From NCBI GenBank assembly GCA_949152475.1, contig OX424569.1, positions 33,835,950 through 33,899,949 on the forward strand: a stretch of 64,000 nt of DNA, in the 5' to 3' direction. Below, one piece after another: positions 25,678 through 38,400 of this stretch (its first letter is position 1; the number at the start of each line of letters is the position of its first letter). Under the pieces are notes generated by a model. That model worked only from the letters and a program-made list of their open reading frames with translations, ran no database searches and was not told the DNA's origin. Origin of the DNA: Terebella lapidaria. Lineage: Eukaryota > Annelida > Polychaeta > Terebellida > Terebellidae. The position numbers were made by a program, and so were the translations under genes.

Positions 25678-25882
25678 CTGTAAACCCATTTTTGTTCGCT
25701 CCCATTAAAGTTCACGTTTTTGAAATATTGACTGTTCGCTAACCATTTAAGTTCGTGTTTTGTTTATTTTTTCATCAATTTCAATGTAACTTTTAAAGTT
25801 TGCAATCCATTAAAGTTCGCTATTTTGTTAAAACCGCGAAACCCGCGAAATAAAAGGGTAGCGAACATTAACAGGTTTACAG
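25678..25882. mobile_element. TA-flanked MITE with CTGTAAACC ends
   Basis: Termini CTGTAAACC and GGTTTACAG are flanked by TA on both sides (25676-25677, 25883-25884). The ends continue as imperfect mirrors containing TTGTTCGCT/AGCGAACATT and TTAAAGTTC/GCGAAAT blocks. It is 205 bp, non-coding and Tc1/mariner-like in its target choice. Confidence 0.75.
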
Positions 25883-26330
25883 TAATGCTAATGCCAATGT
25901 CTGCAAACATTGTGTGTGTTGGGCATAAGATCTCTGAGACTGGTGTCACTATTTGGTGATCTACATACTAAGTGTGCCCCGCACCATTCATAATATGTGA
26001 ATGTTGCAGTAGTGATCATGTGATGTGCACGAGGCTGGGTTTACGAGATCTCACTGGCCCTGCTTAGTTACCTGTGCAAGTTCATGATCAGACCCAAATA
26101 CGGTTACCTCAGAACACAAACTAATGAAATGACAACAAATTCACAATACATGTAACATGATAAGCCAGGTCAACAGTGACACGTCCTGATTTATCATGTT
26201 TATCTGCACATTTTGTATTACTCCACTTATCTATGCTTCTATATCGTCTTTGCCATTTATTCTCACCTCATTAACTATGTGTATGTGATGGTGTCCTGAC
26301 ATCAGATGTTTCTAAAACTTCCTTTTGTAG

Positions 26331-26423
26331 ACAACATGGCGAGTTCCGTGATGCTGAAGAAAGCATGACCAGTGAACTAAGACGATCGTTCAAGCAGAAA
26401 GCCAAGGAAACATTTGGGTTCAG
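26331..26423 (+). CDS. OXR1: OXR1-like upstream exon
   Basis: This 93-nt exon has acceptor CCTTTTGTAG|ACAAC and donor TTCAG|GTCAGT. It reads QHGEFRDAEESMTSELRRSF then KQKAKETFGF and ends in phase 2. The split codon AG|A with the 61487 exon gives Arg. It could be constitutive or an alternative 5' exon; the ATG at residue 12 is a possible internal start. Confidence 0.6.
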
Positions 26424-29400
26424 GTCAGTCTCAGATTATCCTGATTATTACAAAGTGTTTGCCTCTCCTGCACATGTGCTGCTCAGACACCATATTTATA
26501 AAAGATACGGCCCAAGTATCATACACTGCGCCTTAATACTACTCGTCCACTAAGTGAATGCTATTCAATCCATCTGTCACATTTTTAATCCTTATCGAAT
26601 ATAGAGAAAGGCGCAGTGTATGATACTTGGGCCACAGATAGAATAGTCATTGAACTTCTTCCTAGGGATGTTTATAGCACATTGTAGTATGATGACCCAA
26701 TCATTACTAATATATGGTTTGATAGGTCATGATGTAAGCAGAATGACCCTTTGTTTTCTGTAGTTAGTGGTTCACAGGCTGCATTTTAAAGGACAGTTCT
26801 CATGATACATATTTTATTGTTTCTAATTGTGGCACGTGCCCTGATAAACGCTTTCCTCTTTTGCCCAAAAATGTTGAATTTTTGTAACCTTGTAATTCAC
26901 TTCATATCTTTCTAAGATCTTGGAGTGTTCCAATCCACACATTTATTTTATTGAATCATAATAAAGATGATTGAAGGCTATAGGTAAATCATTCACTGAT
27001 ATATTAAAGTTGAAGTTATAACATTTAATATAGCGCTCTTTTCAGCCGTACTTAATCCGCTTTCAAAGGCGCTTTACACTCTAACCCCAGTCTGAGTGAT
27101 TGTACTTGGAGCAGCCACTCTCAAAGCGCTCTATACAACACTCATTATCAACCGGTACCCATTTAATCCTGGATGAAGGTAGACACATTAGTGGTAAATG
27201 CCTTGCCTAAGGACACTACATGTAGTGAAAAAGCACAGCAGTCCAGCTTGAGACTAGAACCCATGATCTATGGATTACGAGGCCGACGCCTTATCCACTG
27301 CGCCACTCACTATATTATTACCACGTTGACCTCAATTTTGTGGCTGCTGCTGCAGGAGGTCTTGCTTCGGCTCGCTATGCTACTATTGGAACCAATACGT
27401 TATGTGCAGTTCAAATTCTATACCGCCCCATATCAATGTACAAGCACAAATTTAAAAAGTGCATGTCATATTTCACTTCAATCAGATATCAGAACATCCA
27501 AACAATTAAATCAAATATTCAAGCATGTTGGTATAATCCTGATGGTGATAGCTGGATATCCTGTTGGCGTTTATCAGCAGTTACCATGGTTACTGGGGCA
27601 TGTATCAGCAGTAGTGTGTGTCACAGTCAGTCCGTGCTCCTTGTGTACGTGTACGTGACATGTGTATTGTTACATAAAATATAACTTGCACAACTCAGAT
27701 TAATGCGTTATCATATCCACGCTCATTTCGCACAGATTTACTAGTAAAACACATTAAAGTGTAGGAACAGTATTCATGATAATGAGGCCAATTGCTTACA
27801 AGACGGAAACGAAAAAAATGAGTGAATTGGGTTGAAAAAATATTGAATGACATCATTTTATCTCAAAAGTAAACCTAATAGTTTTAAGAATCACTGTGAT
27901 TGAGTTGTGTGTAAATTATAATGGTGCTAGATATATAATTGACTGTTGCTCTGTGGCAGACAGCTAGATATATAATTGACTGTTGCTCTGTGGCAGACAG
28001 CTAGATATATAATTGACTGTTGCTCTGTGGCAGACAACTCGCAGGGATTTCTTCCCTTTGTGACATACAAGTGTGCACATAAATCATCAGAAAAAATGAA
28101 ATATATTTATGAGCATATTTACTCGAGCAGCATGTGGACATACAATATGTAATTGATCATCATAATTACTGGTAATTAGGGCCACATGTTCAGGTGAATG
28201 GAAGATTTGATTTGATAAGACTGTCTCGAGCCGTCTTTCTCTCGTTTTGAACAAAAAAAGGAAATAAATGAAGGCTATGACGAAAGCAGACCACATACAA
28301 ACCAAGCATTAACAAAAATATGTATGTGTCGATGGCAAGCCTTCATGTTTTTCGGATGGATTGTTCCTGTTTATGATCTATCATTATATTTAGTGATTTC
28401 CTCTTAATTGAGGAGTTTTTGTAGACCTTTGACCAAGTCAAGAGGAGTTTGTAATGTTTGCATGACATTCACTAACATCATTGTATTTTAGTTTTACTAC
28501 ATGGACTTGCTGTGGATTGGGCAGGATAACATTTCACAGGAATAAACAAGGAAATTCCGTTGTATGAAGGCCAGTGTTTTATTTGACTTAATGAATGGAT
28601 ATATCTGAAGCAGGAGACAGAATGCTCAGCATGGAATCGCTTTATGAACAATACGTCGTGATTGACTCTGTCTTTGTTCATCAAGAACTCTACAGCAGTA
28701 ATAAGTAAGGTCAAAATGGTAGGAATGGCACGATGTATCGAAATACCGATATATGTCTCGATGACTTGATACCTACCTGATAAACAATTATCGATATGGA
28801 AGTAAGAGAATCGATACCGGTACTTGAAAATTATGCCAGTTTCGTATCATGCTTCTGTCCGGTAAACTAATTTTGTTTATTTCCCTGTAACAGAGTTTAT
28901 ATTTTACACCTAAATTTTTCATCATGTGTTTATGGCAGTCCATGTCAGACGATTTTTCTCATCAAATTTGACACGGAAATATTTCTAAATAAAACGTCCT
29001 GGAATTATTATTTGAAAAACAGATATTACCTAACAACGATACAATGTCGAAATACTATCGATACTATGGTGACGATTATCGATACAAATATTTTGTTGTG
29101 ATAGCCAGCCCTACAAAATGGCAAGGTTAATTTTCAGATTGGTTGTTCTTGTAAAAATTTGTCTTGGTTTTGTTGAGGTACGTGTACCCTATTGAGGTGG
29201 CTTTCCATGACGGGATGTTCTTGTTTCACCATCAACTGTGTTGTGATATACGATTCAGAAACCCATCACTTATTGCTTTCTGTTCAAACGATATTTCAGA
29301 TTTATGAATAATTGAACATACATATAAATTGGTTTTGATTCATCGATGCATCTGTGTAGAATTAAAGAGACATGATGGGCGCGTGTGGAGGTTGACGTCT

Positions 29401-32400
29401 CGGTTCCACCTGTACATGTACATCTAACTTTGCACTGTCACGAACGCGTTCTAGAGAAATCAAAGCCTCCCATTACCCCCATTGTGAGGTGTCCAACGTG
29501 AGCTATTAAAGCCTAGTTTATCCGTCAATAAAATGTACAAAAGCTTGAATCTGTCGTACTGGAAGCAATATACGATGGACCTGAGGTATTTCTGGCGATG
29601 TTTCCGATCTGAAATCAGGTTCTGTATCCCACATGCTCAGTCAATGGCAGCATTGCTTGAACGTAAATGGAGACAATTGATTTTTTTGCATGCGTTTGTT
29701 TTCTCAGCAAATGTTTTTGCACTAAATGCTTGAAGAAGGAGGATAGTGGCAGGGCACATGTCAAGTCTGAGGGTTTTTATATCACAATTGTTGTGTAGTT
29801 TTGTTGCTGTCTCCAGACAAGCGCATTAAGGCAACCTTCTTGTAGTCGACATCTTCTACATGTGTGTACATGTAGCAGTTAATTCATGTCATATTTTGCT
29901 GCCATTGTGGCGGTCTTGGACAGGTTTTATGACAATGTACTCTCCGTTGACTCTGGTCACAGTTACATCTGTTTTATGATATATCCCTCTCATTTCCATG
30001 TAATTACATAGGCACAGGCTAGACAACGATTTTATCTCCATCTGTCTGAAATTCAATATGACAAAATTAAGTCAAGTTTCCTGTCCGTGAGGTGTCTGCG
30101 AGCGTTCTCTGGTGAGTGGGTCTCGTCTTCCTTACAACAACACATACAAGTCCATTGCGACTTTTTTGTGCTTCCTGCGTAAACGGAAGACAATTTATTC
30201 AATAGCATCTATTGTGACTAGGTTTCCATGATTACAGAGCTATATTTCCTCACAATTGCTAACAAGTTTAATTTTGATTTGTCATTGGTGGATATGTACA
30301 CCCACCATCAATATGGTCCTTTTGAACTACATGTATGTGAGATACAGGAACAGGGATATTTAGTACGTCTATAGAATAACTTCCGTCTGCTATGTCAGCA
30401 TGCAGATTTCTGTATGGCCAGGGTACAAAAGAGGACATTTAGTTCCTACATGGGTCAGTTTTGTAATATACCAGCCTAACCAGTAGCTCTACACGTATCA
30501 AGTCATCATTTGTATGACAACAGTGTGTACTGTTATCATCTTACTAGATAATTGCACTGAATACTTCACAAGTACCAAGAGATATTTGACCACGCTGTGC
30601 ACACTGAATACTTCACAAGTACCAAGAGATATTTGACCACGCTGTACACACTGAATACTTCACAAGTACCAAGAGATATTTGACCACGCTGTACACACTG
30701 AATACTTCACAAGTACCAAGAGATATTTTACCACGCTGTACACACTGAATACTTCACAAGTACCAAGAGATATTTGACCATGCTGTACACACTGAATACT
30801 TCACAAGTACCAAGAGATATTTGACCACGCTGTACACACTGAATACTTCACAAGTACCAAGAGATATTTTACCACGCTGTACACACTGAATACTTCACAA
30901 GTACCAAGAGATATTTGACCACGCTGTACACACTGAATACTTCACAAGTACCAAGAGATATTTGACCACGCTGTACACACTGAATACTTCACAAGTACCA
31001 AGAGATATTTGACCACGCTGTACACACTGAATACTTCACAAGTACCAAGAGATATTTGACCACGCTGTACACACTGAATACTTCACAAGTACCAAGAGAT
31101 ATTTTACCACGCTGTACACACTGAATACTTCACAAGTACCAAGAGATATTTTACCACGCTGTACACACTGAATACTTCACAAGTACCAAGAGATATTTTA
31201 CCACGCTGTACACACTGAATACTTCACAAGTACCAAGAGATATTTGACCACGCTGTACACACTGAATACTTCACAAGTACCAAGAGATATTTGACCACGC
31301 TGTACACACTGAATACTTCACAAGTACCAAGAGATATTTTACCACGCTGTACACACTGAATACTTCACAAGTACCAAGAGATATTTTACCACGCTGTACA
31401 CACTGAATACTTCACAAGTACCAAGAGATATTTTACCACGCTGTACACACTGAATACTTCACAAGTACCAAGAGATATTTTACCACGCTGTGCACACTGA
31501 ATACTTCACAAGTACCAAGAGATATTTTACCACGCTGTGCACACTGAATACTTCACAAGTACCAAGAGATATTTTACCACGCTGTACACACTGAATACTT
31601 CACAAGTACCAAGAGATATTTTACCACGCTGTACACACTGAATACTTCACAAGTACCAAGAGATATTTTACCACGCTGTGCACACTGAATACTTCACAAG
31701 TACCAAGAGATATTTTACCACGCTGTACACACTGAATACTTCACAAGTACCAAGAGATATTTTACCACGCTGTACACACTGAATACTTCACAAGTACCAA
31801 GAGATATTTGACCACGCTGTACACACTGAATACTTCACAAGTACCAAGAGATATTTGACCACGCTGTACACACTGAATACTTCACAAGTACCAAGAGATA
31901 TTTGACCACGCTGTACACACTGAATACTTCACAAGTACCAAGAGATATTTTACCACGCTGTACACACTGAATACTTCACAAGTACCAAGAGATATTTGAC
32001 CACGCTGTACACACTGAATACTTCACAAGTACCAAGAGATATTTTACCACGCTGTACACACTGAATTTGTATTTAACAGCTCAATGATGCAGATTTTTGT
32101 ACGTGAGCCGTCTAGAGACAAAGTTCTGTGAAACGACATATTTGTGTCATAAAAAACACACCAATAATATCATGGATGATATTCGCTCAGGCACATAAAC
32201 AAGACGGATGTGTTGATGAGTGTTTAGTAAATCACCAGTTGTCCGAGGTTTTCCTGACATCCAGAGCTGGCAGATCGGTGTTCTCTAGTACCTCAACTGT
32301 CCGTTCTTTCCCACTTTCATGAAAAATTATGAGCCCCTTCAGCAATCGCTTGATTTGTTCACTTATCCTGGATTATTCCTGTTACTTTAGGTATTGGTTG

Positions 32401-35400
32401 TGGTTCCAACAGAGATTAGCAAATTTCACGCGTACTTTATTTACCATACATGATGTTAATCACCTGAAAAAGATGACCGGTATTCGTAAACTGGCAATTC
32501 CATGAAACATTGTTTACAAAATTTTACCTGATCATAAATTTTGCATATATGATGACAATCAATCATGATACAGCCAACCCCCCCCCCCCCCCCCCCTAAC
32601 TCCATACCACACTGAAGTGTCACATATTATATATATATATTATAAATGTGTATATACATATATAGAACATGTAGAAAGTGTGTATAATGGTACCGCCCTA
32701 TACCTTACCTACTTACTATCCAAACCTACCTGCCTGATATATACGCATTCCAACACTAACATCATTGACTAATCACCTAACCTGATTCATTCGAATCTTG
32801 GCTTCATAGAGGCAATATTATTATTTTTGGATACTTGGATATTTTCCACAGTTTTATCTTCAGCTTCTGGTATCTTTAGTGTTATATTCTGTACTGAGCC
32901 CACATATCATCTTGTACACAATAATACACACGGATTGTAGTCGATAGTGTGAACTGGCATAACTATAGCCCATCATGTTCAGGACACTTGACGTGTGCAG
33001 TACAGAATTGTTAGCACAATGTAAATGTGTCTGTGTGCCACTTAAACTAATTGGGTATGTTACATATTGTCTACTATTACAAGTACATGTACACGGTACA
33101 TGATTTATTTTAATATTCTAGGATCGAAACAATTGACAAAATGATTATGTGATAAAACACCAATGATCAAATCTACCTCCAGTATTTCCATGAAACTGTC
33201 AGCAGTTATGAAACACATGTAACAAAGCTAGGATGGTTTGCCCTGAGTTAGATAGCTAAATCCACTTTGTTCTAATTGCTCGCTCTCACATATTCCTGAC
33301 CACATGGTGACCTGATGACAGGTCTGACCTCATCACCCGAGAACACGAGCCGGGCAGGTGATGGGCTTTAATCATGTAAATCCTCCCTGCCGGGACACCT
33401 TGTGTGTGATGTACAAGGTCAGGTAAATATAAAGCACCTCTACAACCATTGTCTTGATTCTGAATGCTTAGAACGATGTGCTTGACAAGTGCTCCATGTA
33501 TTAGGAATTCTGACAGAAAAAAGGAAAAGTCTGTGCATTTCCAATTTTAATAATATTTGAGAATGTGGCTTTTCAGTAGTGTTTGGACAAGCAAATATAT
33601 AGTGTAAGTGGACAATTTACATATGTATATTGTTTCAGATGTGCATTGCTTAGTCAGAATCTTGAAGATGCTGAAAGCAAGATACTTTCACATGAAAAAT
33701 TGTTTAGTCGTTGCATTGCCAAATCAAAAGTAATATTTCTTTCCTTGCAGAATGATGGACACTAAATGTTTGTGACAGTGATCATGGTATTGTTTTTTGT
33801 ATATTTTCAAATATCAAAGGAATAGTCCTCATGGGTGGTAACCATAGTAACACAGCCATCTCACAACTCTGATGCATAGTTTGAGACCCAGACTTTGTAT
33901 TTGTCAGGACTTTGCCATTACATTGTCTGTACTTGTCAGATGTATAATTGTATTGTCACTATTGTCTTGTGACCAGAGCCGTCTGGTTCACTCTAGTCCT
34001 TTGGTCCCTCGAGACATTAACGTTGACTTTACAAGTGTTCACGCCGTGTATCCCACCGCCGAGGCGATAATTTATTTCAGTAATGCACTGACGGACGGAC
34101 GTATCAGCCTCGTATCCGTGGTGTATCTGCCTTGTGTTAGCGGTGTATCAGCATTGTATCCGTAGTGTATCCGCAGTGTATTAGGGGTGTATCCGCAGCG
34201 TATTAGCGGTGTATTAGCAGTGTGTCAGCGGTGTATCAGCGGTGTAACAGGGGTGTATCTGCGGTGTGTCAGTGGTGTATCAGCGGCGTATCTGCGGTGT
34301 GTCAGCGGTGTATCAGCAGCGTATTATCAGTGTATCTGCCGTGTATCAGCAGTGTTTCAGCAGTGTATCAGTGGTGTATCAGCAGTGTATCCGCGATGTA
34401 TCAGCGGCGTATTAGCGGTGTATTAGTGGTGTATCAGCAGTGTATCCGTGGTGTATTAGCGGTGTGTTAGCATATTAGCGTACCCTGTACACATTATATA
34501 TGTAGATACTTGTGCCTTTTGTGTGCTCTGTCTCAGTTACCCTGTACACATTATATATGTAGATACTTGTGCCTTTTGCTTGCTCTATCCCAGTTACCCT
34601 GTAGACATCATACATGTAGATACTTGTGCCTTTTGCTTGCTCTGTCCCAGTTACCCTGTAGACATCGTACATGTAGATACTTGTGCCTTTTGCTTGCTCT
34701 GTCCCAGTTACCCTGTAGACATCATACATGTAGATACTTGTGCCTTTTGCTTGCTCTGTCCCAGTTACCCTGTACACATCATACATGTAGATACTTGTGC
34801 CTTTTGCTTGCTCTGTGACAGTTACCATGTACACATCATACATGTAGATACTTGTGTCTTTTGCTTGCTCTGTCCCAGTTACCCTGTACACATCATACAT
34901 GTAGATACTTGTGCCTTTTGCTTGCTCTGTCCCAGTTACCCTGTACACATCATACATGTAGATACTTGTGCCTTTTGCTGCTTTGACCCAGTTACCCTGT
35001 ACACACCATACATGTAGAAACTTGTGCCTTTTGCTTGCTCTGTCCCAGTTACCCTGTACACATTATACATGTAGATACTTGTGCCTTTTGCTTGCTCTGT
35101 CCCAGTTACCCTGTACACACCATACATGTAGATACTTGTGCCTTTTGCTGCTTTGACCCAGTTACCCTGTACACACCATACATGTAGATACTTGTGCCTT
35201 TTGCTTGCTCTGTCCCAGTTACCCTGTACACACCATACATGTAGATACTTGTGCCTTTTGCTTGCTCTGTCCCAGTTACCCTGTACACACCATACATGTA
35301 GATACTTGTGCCTTTTGCTGCTTTGACCCAGTTACCCTGTACACACCGTACATGTAGATACTTGTGCCTTTTGCTTGCTCTGTCCCAGTTACCCTGTACA

Positions 35401-38400
35401 CATCATACATGTAGATACTTGTGCCTTTTGCTTGCTCTGTCCCAGTTACCCTGTACACACCATACATGTCGATACTTGTGCCTTTTGCTGCTTTGACCCA
35501 GTTACCCTGTACACACCATACATGTAGATACTTGTGCCTTTTGCTTGCTCTGTCCCAGTTACCCCGTACACACCATACATGTAGATACTTGTGCCTTTTG
35601 CTTGCTCTGACCCAGTTACCCTGTACACACCATACATGTAGATACTTGTGCCTTTTGCTTGCTCTGTCCCAGTTACCCTGTACACACCATACATGTAGAT
35701 ACTTGTGCCTTTTGCTTGCTCTGTCCCAGTTACCCTGTACACACCATACATGTAGATACTTGTGCCTTTTGCTTGCTCTGTCCCAGTTACCCTGTACACA
35801 CCATACATGTAGATACTTGTGCCTTTTGCTTGCTCTGTCCCAGTTACCCTGTACACACCATACATGTAGATACTTGTGCCTTTTGCTTGCTCTGTCCCAG
35901 TTACCCTGCACACACCATACATGTAGATACTTGTGCCTTTTGCTGCTTTGACCCAGTTACCCTGTACACATCGTACATGTGGATACTTGTGCCTTTTGCT
36001 TGCTCTGTCCCAGTTACCCTGTACACACCATACATGTAGATACTTGTGCCTTTTGCTGCTTTGACCCAGTTACCCTGTACACACCATACATGTAGATACT
36101 TGTGCCTTTTGCTAGCTCTGTCCCAGTTACCCTGTACACACCATACATGTAGATACTTGTGCCTTTTGCTTGCTCTGTCCCAGTTACCCTGTACACACCA
36201 TACATGTAGATACTTGTGCCTTTTGCTTGCTCTGTCCTAGTTACCCTGTACACACCATACATGTAGATACTTGTGCCTTTTGCTGCTTTGACCCAGTTAC
36301 CCTGTACACATCGTACATGTGGATACCTGTGCCTTTTGCTTGCTCTGTCCCAGTTACCCTGTACACACCATACATGTAGATACTTGTGCCTTTTGCTTGC
36401 TCTGTCCCAGTTAGCCTGTACACACCATACATGTAGATACTTGTGCCTTTTACTTGCTCTGTCCCAGTTACCCTGTACACACCATACATGTAGATACTTG
36501 TGCCTTTTGCTTGCTCTGTCCCAGTTACCCTGTACACACCATACATGTAGATACTCGTGCCTTTTGCTTGCTCTGTCCCAGTTACCCTGTACACACCATG
36601 CATGTAGATGCTTGTGCCTTTTGCTTGCTCTGACCCAGTTACCCTGTACACACCATACATGTAGATACTTGTGCCTTTTGCTTGCTCTGACCCAGTTACC
36701 CTGTACACATCATACATGTAGATACTTGTGCCTTTTGCTTGCTCTGACCCAGTTACCCTGTACACACCATACATGTAGATACTTGTGCCTTTTGCTTGCT
36801 CTGTCCCAGTTACCCTGTACACACCATACATGTAGATACTTGTGCATTTTGCTTGCTCTGACCCAGTTACCCTGTACACACCATACATGTAGATACTTGT
36901 GCCTTTTGCTTGCTCTGTCCCAGTTACCCTGTACACATCATACATGTAGATACTCGTGCCTTTTGCTTGCTCTGTCCCAGTTACCCTGTACACACCATAC
37001 ATGTAGATACTCGTGCCTTTTGCTTGCTCTGTCCCAGTTACCCTGTACACACCATACATGTAGATACTTGTGCCTTTTGCTTGCTCTGACCCAGTTACCC
37101 TGTACACACCATACACGTAGATACTTGTGCCTTTTGCTTGCTCTGTCCCAGTTACCCTGTACACACCATACATGTAGATACTTGTGCCTTTTGCTTGCTC
37201 TGACCCAGTTACCCTGTACACATCATACATGTAGATACTTGTGCCTTTAGCTTGCTCTGTCCCAGTTACCCTGTACACATCGTACATGTGGATACTTGTG
37301 CCTTTTGCTTGCTATGTCCCAGTTACCCTGTACACACCATACATGTAGATACTTGTGCCTTTTGCTTGCTCTGTCCCAGTTACCCTGTACACACCATACA
37401 TGTAGATACTTGTGTTTTTTGCTTGCTCTGTCCCAGTTACCCTGTACACACGATACATGTAGATACTTGTGCCTTTTGCTTGCTCTGACCCAGTTACCCT
37501 GTACACACCATACATGTAGATACTTGTGCTTTTTGCTTGCTCTGTCCCAGTTACCCTGTACACATCATACTTGTAGATACTTGTGTTTTTTGCTTGCTCT
37601 GTCCCAGTTACCCTGTACACACGATACATGTAGATACTTGTGCCTTTTGCTTGCTCTGACCCAGTTACCCTGTACACACCATACATGTAGATACTTGTGC
37701 TTTTTGCTTGCTCTGTCCCAGTTACCCTGTACACATCATACTTGTAGATACTTGTGTTTTTTGCTTGCTCTGTCCCAGTTACCCTGTACACACCATACAT
37801 GTAGATACTTGTGCTTTTTGCTTGCTCTGTCCCAGTTACCCTGTACACACCATACATGTAGATACTTGTGTTTTTTGCTTGCTCTGTCCCAGTTACCCTG
37901 TACACACCATACATGTAGATACTTGTGCCTTTTGCTTGCTCTGTCCCAGTTACCCTGTACACATCGTACATGTAGATACTTGTGCCTTTTGCTTGGTCTG
38001 TGACAGTTACCCTGTACACATCATACATGTAGATACTTGTGCCTTTTGCTTGCTCTGTCCCAGTTACCCTGTACACACCATACATGTAGATACTTGTGCC
38101 TTTTGCTTGCTCTGTCCCAGTTACCCTGTACACATCATACATGTAGATACTTGTGCCTTTTGCTTGCTCTGTCCCAGTTACCCTGTACACATCATACATG
38201 TAGATACTTGTGCCTTTTGCTTGCTCTGTCCCAGTTAACCTGTACACACCATACATGTAGATACTTGTGCCTTTTGCTTGCTCTGTCCCAGTTACCCTGT
38301 ACACATCATACATGTAGATACTTGTGCCTTTTGCTTGCTCTGTCCCAGTTACCCTGTACACACCATACATGTAGATACTTGTGCCTTTTGCTTGCTCTGT

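Larger units (their letters stand above)
24617..26330. promoter_or_regulatory. Intergenic spacer, putative divergent promoter
   Basis: This interval separates the IQCC-like start codon (minus) from the first recognised OXR1-like exon (plus). It contains a perfect CRE palindrome at 24937 and a 205-bp MITE at 25678. An ATG at 24999 opens a short frame (MKNTKKPVYFEFL) that runs into a GT at 25039; it is in the wrong phase for the next OXR1-like exon. A second short frame at 25490 is not convincing. The transcription start sites of both genes cannot be fixed from sequence. Confidence 0.4.
32067..34099. other. Intron sequence with C-tract and one exon-like block
   Basis: It contains a 20-bp C tract at 32578-32597, a TATATA run near 32628, and an exon-like interval at 33639-33729. 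The rest shows nothing identifiable. Confidence 0.5.

Noticed and set aside
27240-27310. Functional tRNA gene on the minus strand
   Set aside because: A and B boxes are present but the cloverleaf stems are degenerate and the sequence continues into a SINE body and tail.
27173-27658. 161-codon plus frame
   Set aside because: Its first part is the reverse strand of the SINE and the rest has no coding character.
30555-32066. CRISPR array
   Set aside because: Repeats are contiguous with no unique spacers, and the genome is eukaryotic.
33639-33729. Simple cassette exon of the OXR1-like gene
   Set aside because: Entry phase fits but 91 nt breaks the frame into the next exon; kept only as a weak candidate.
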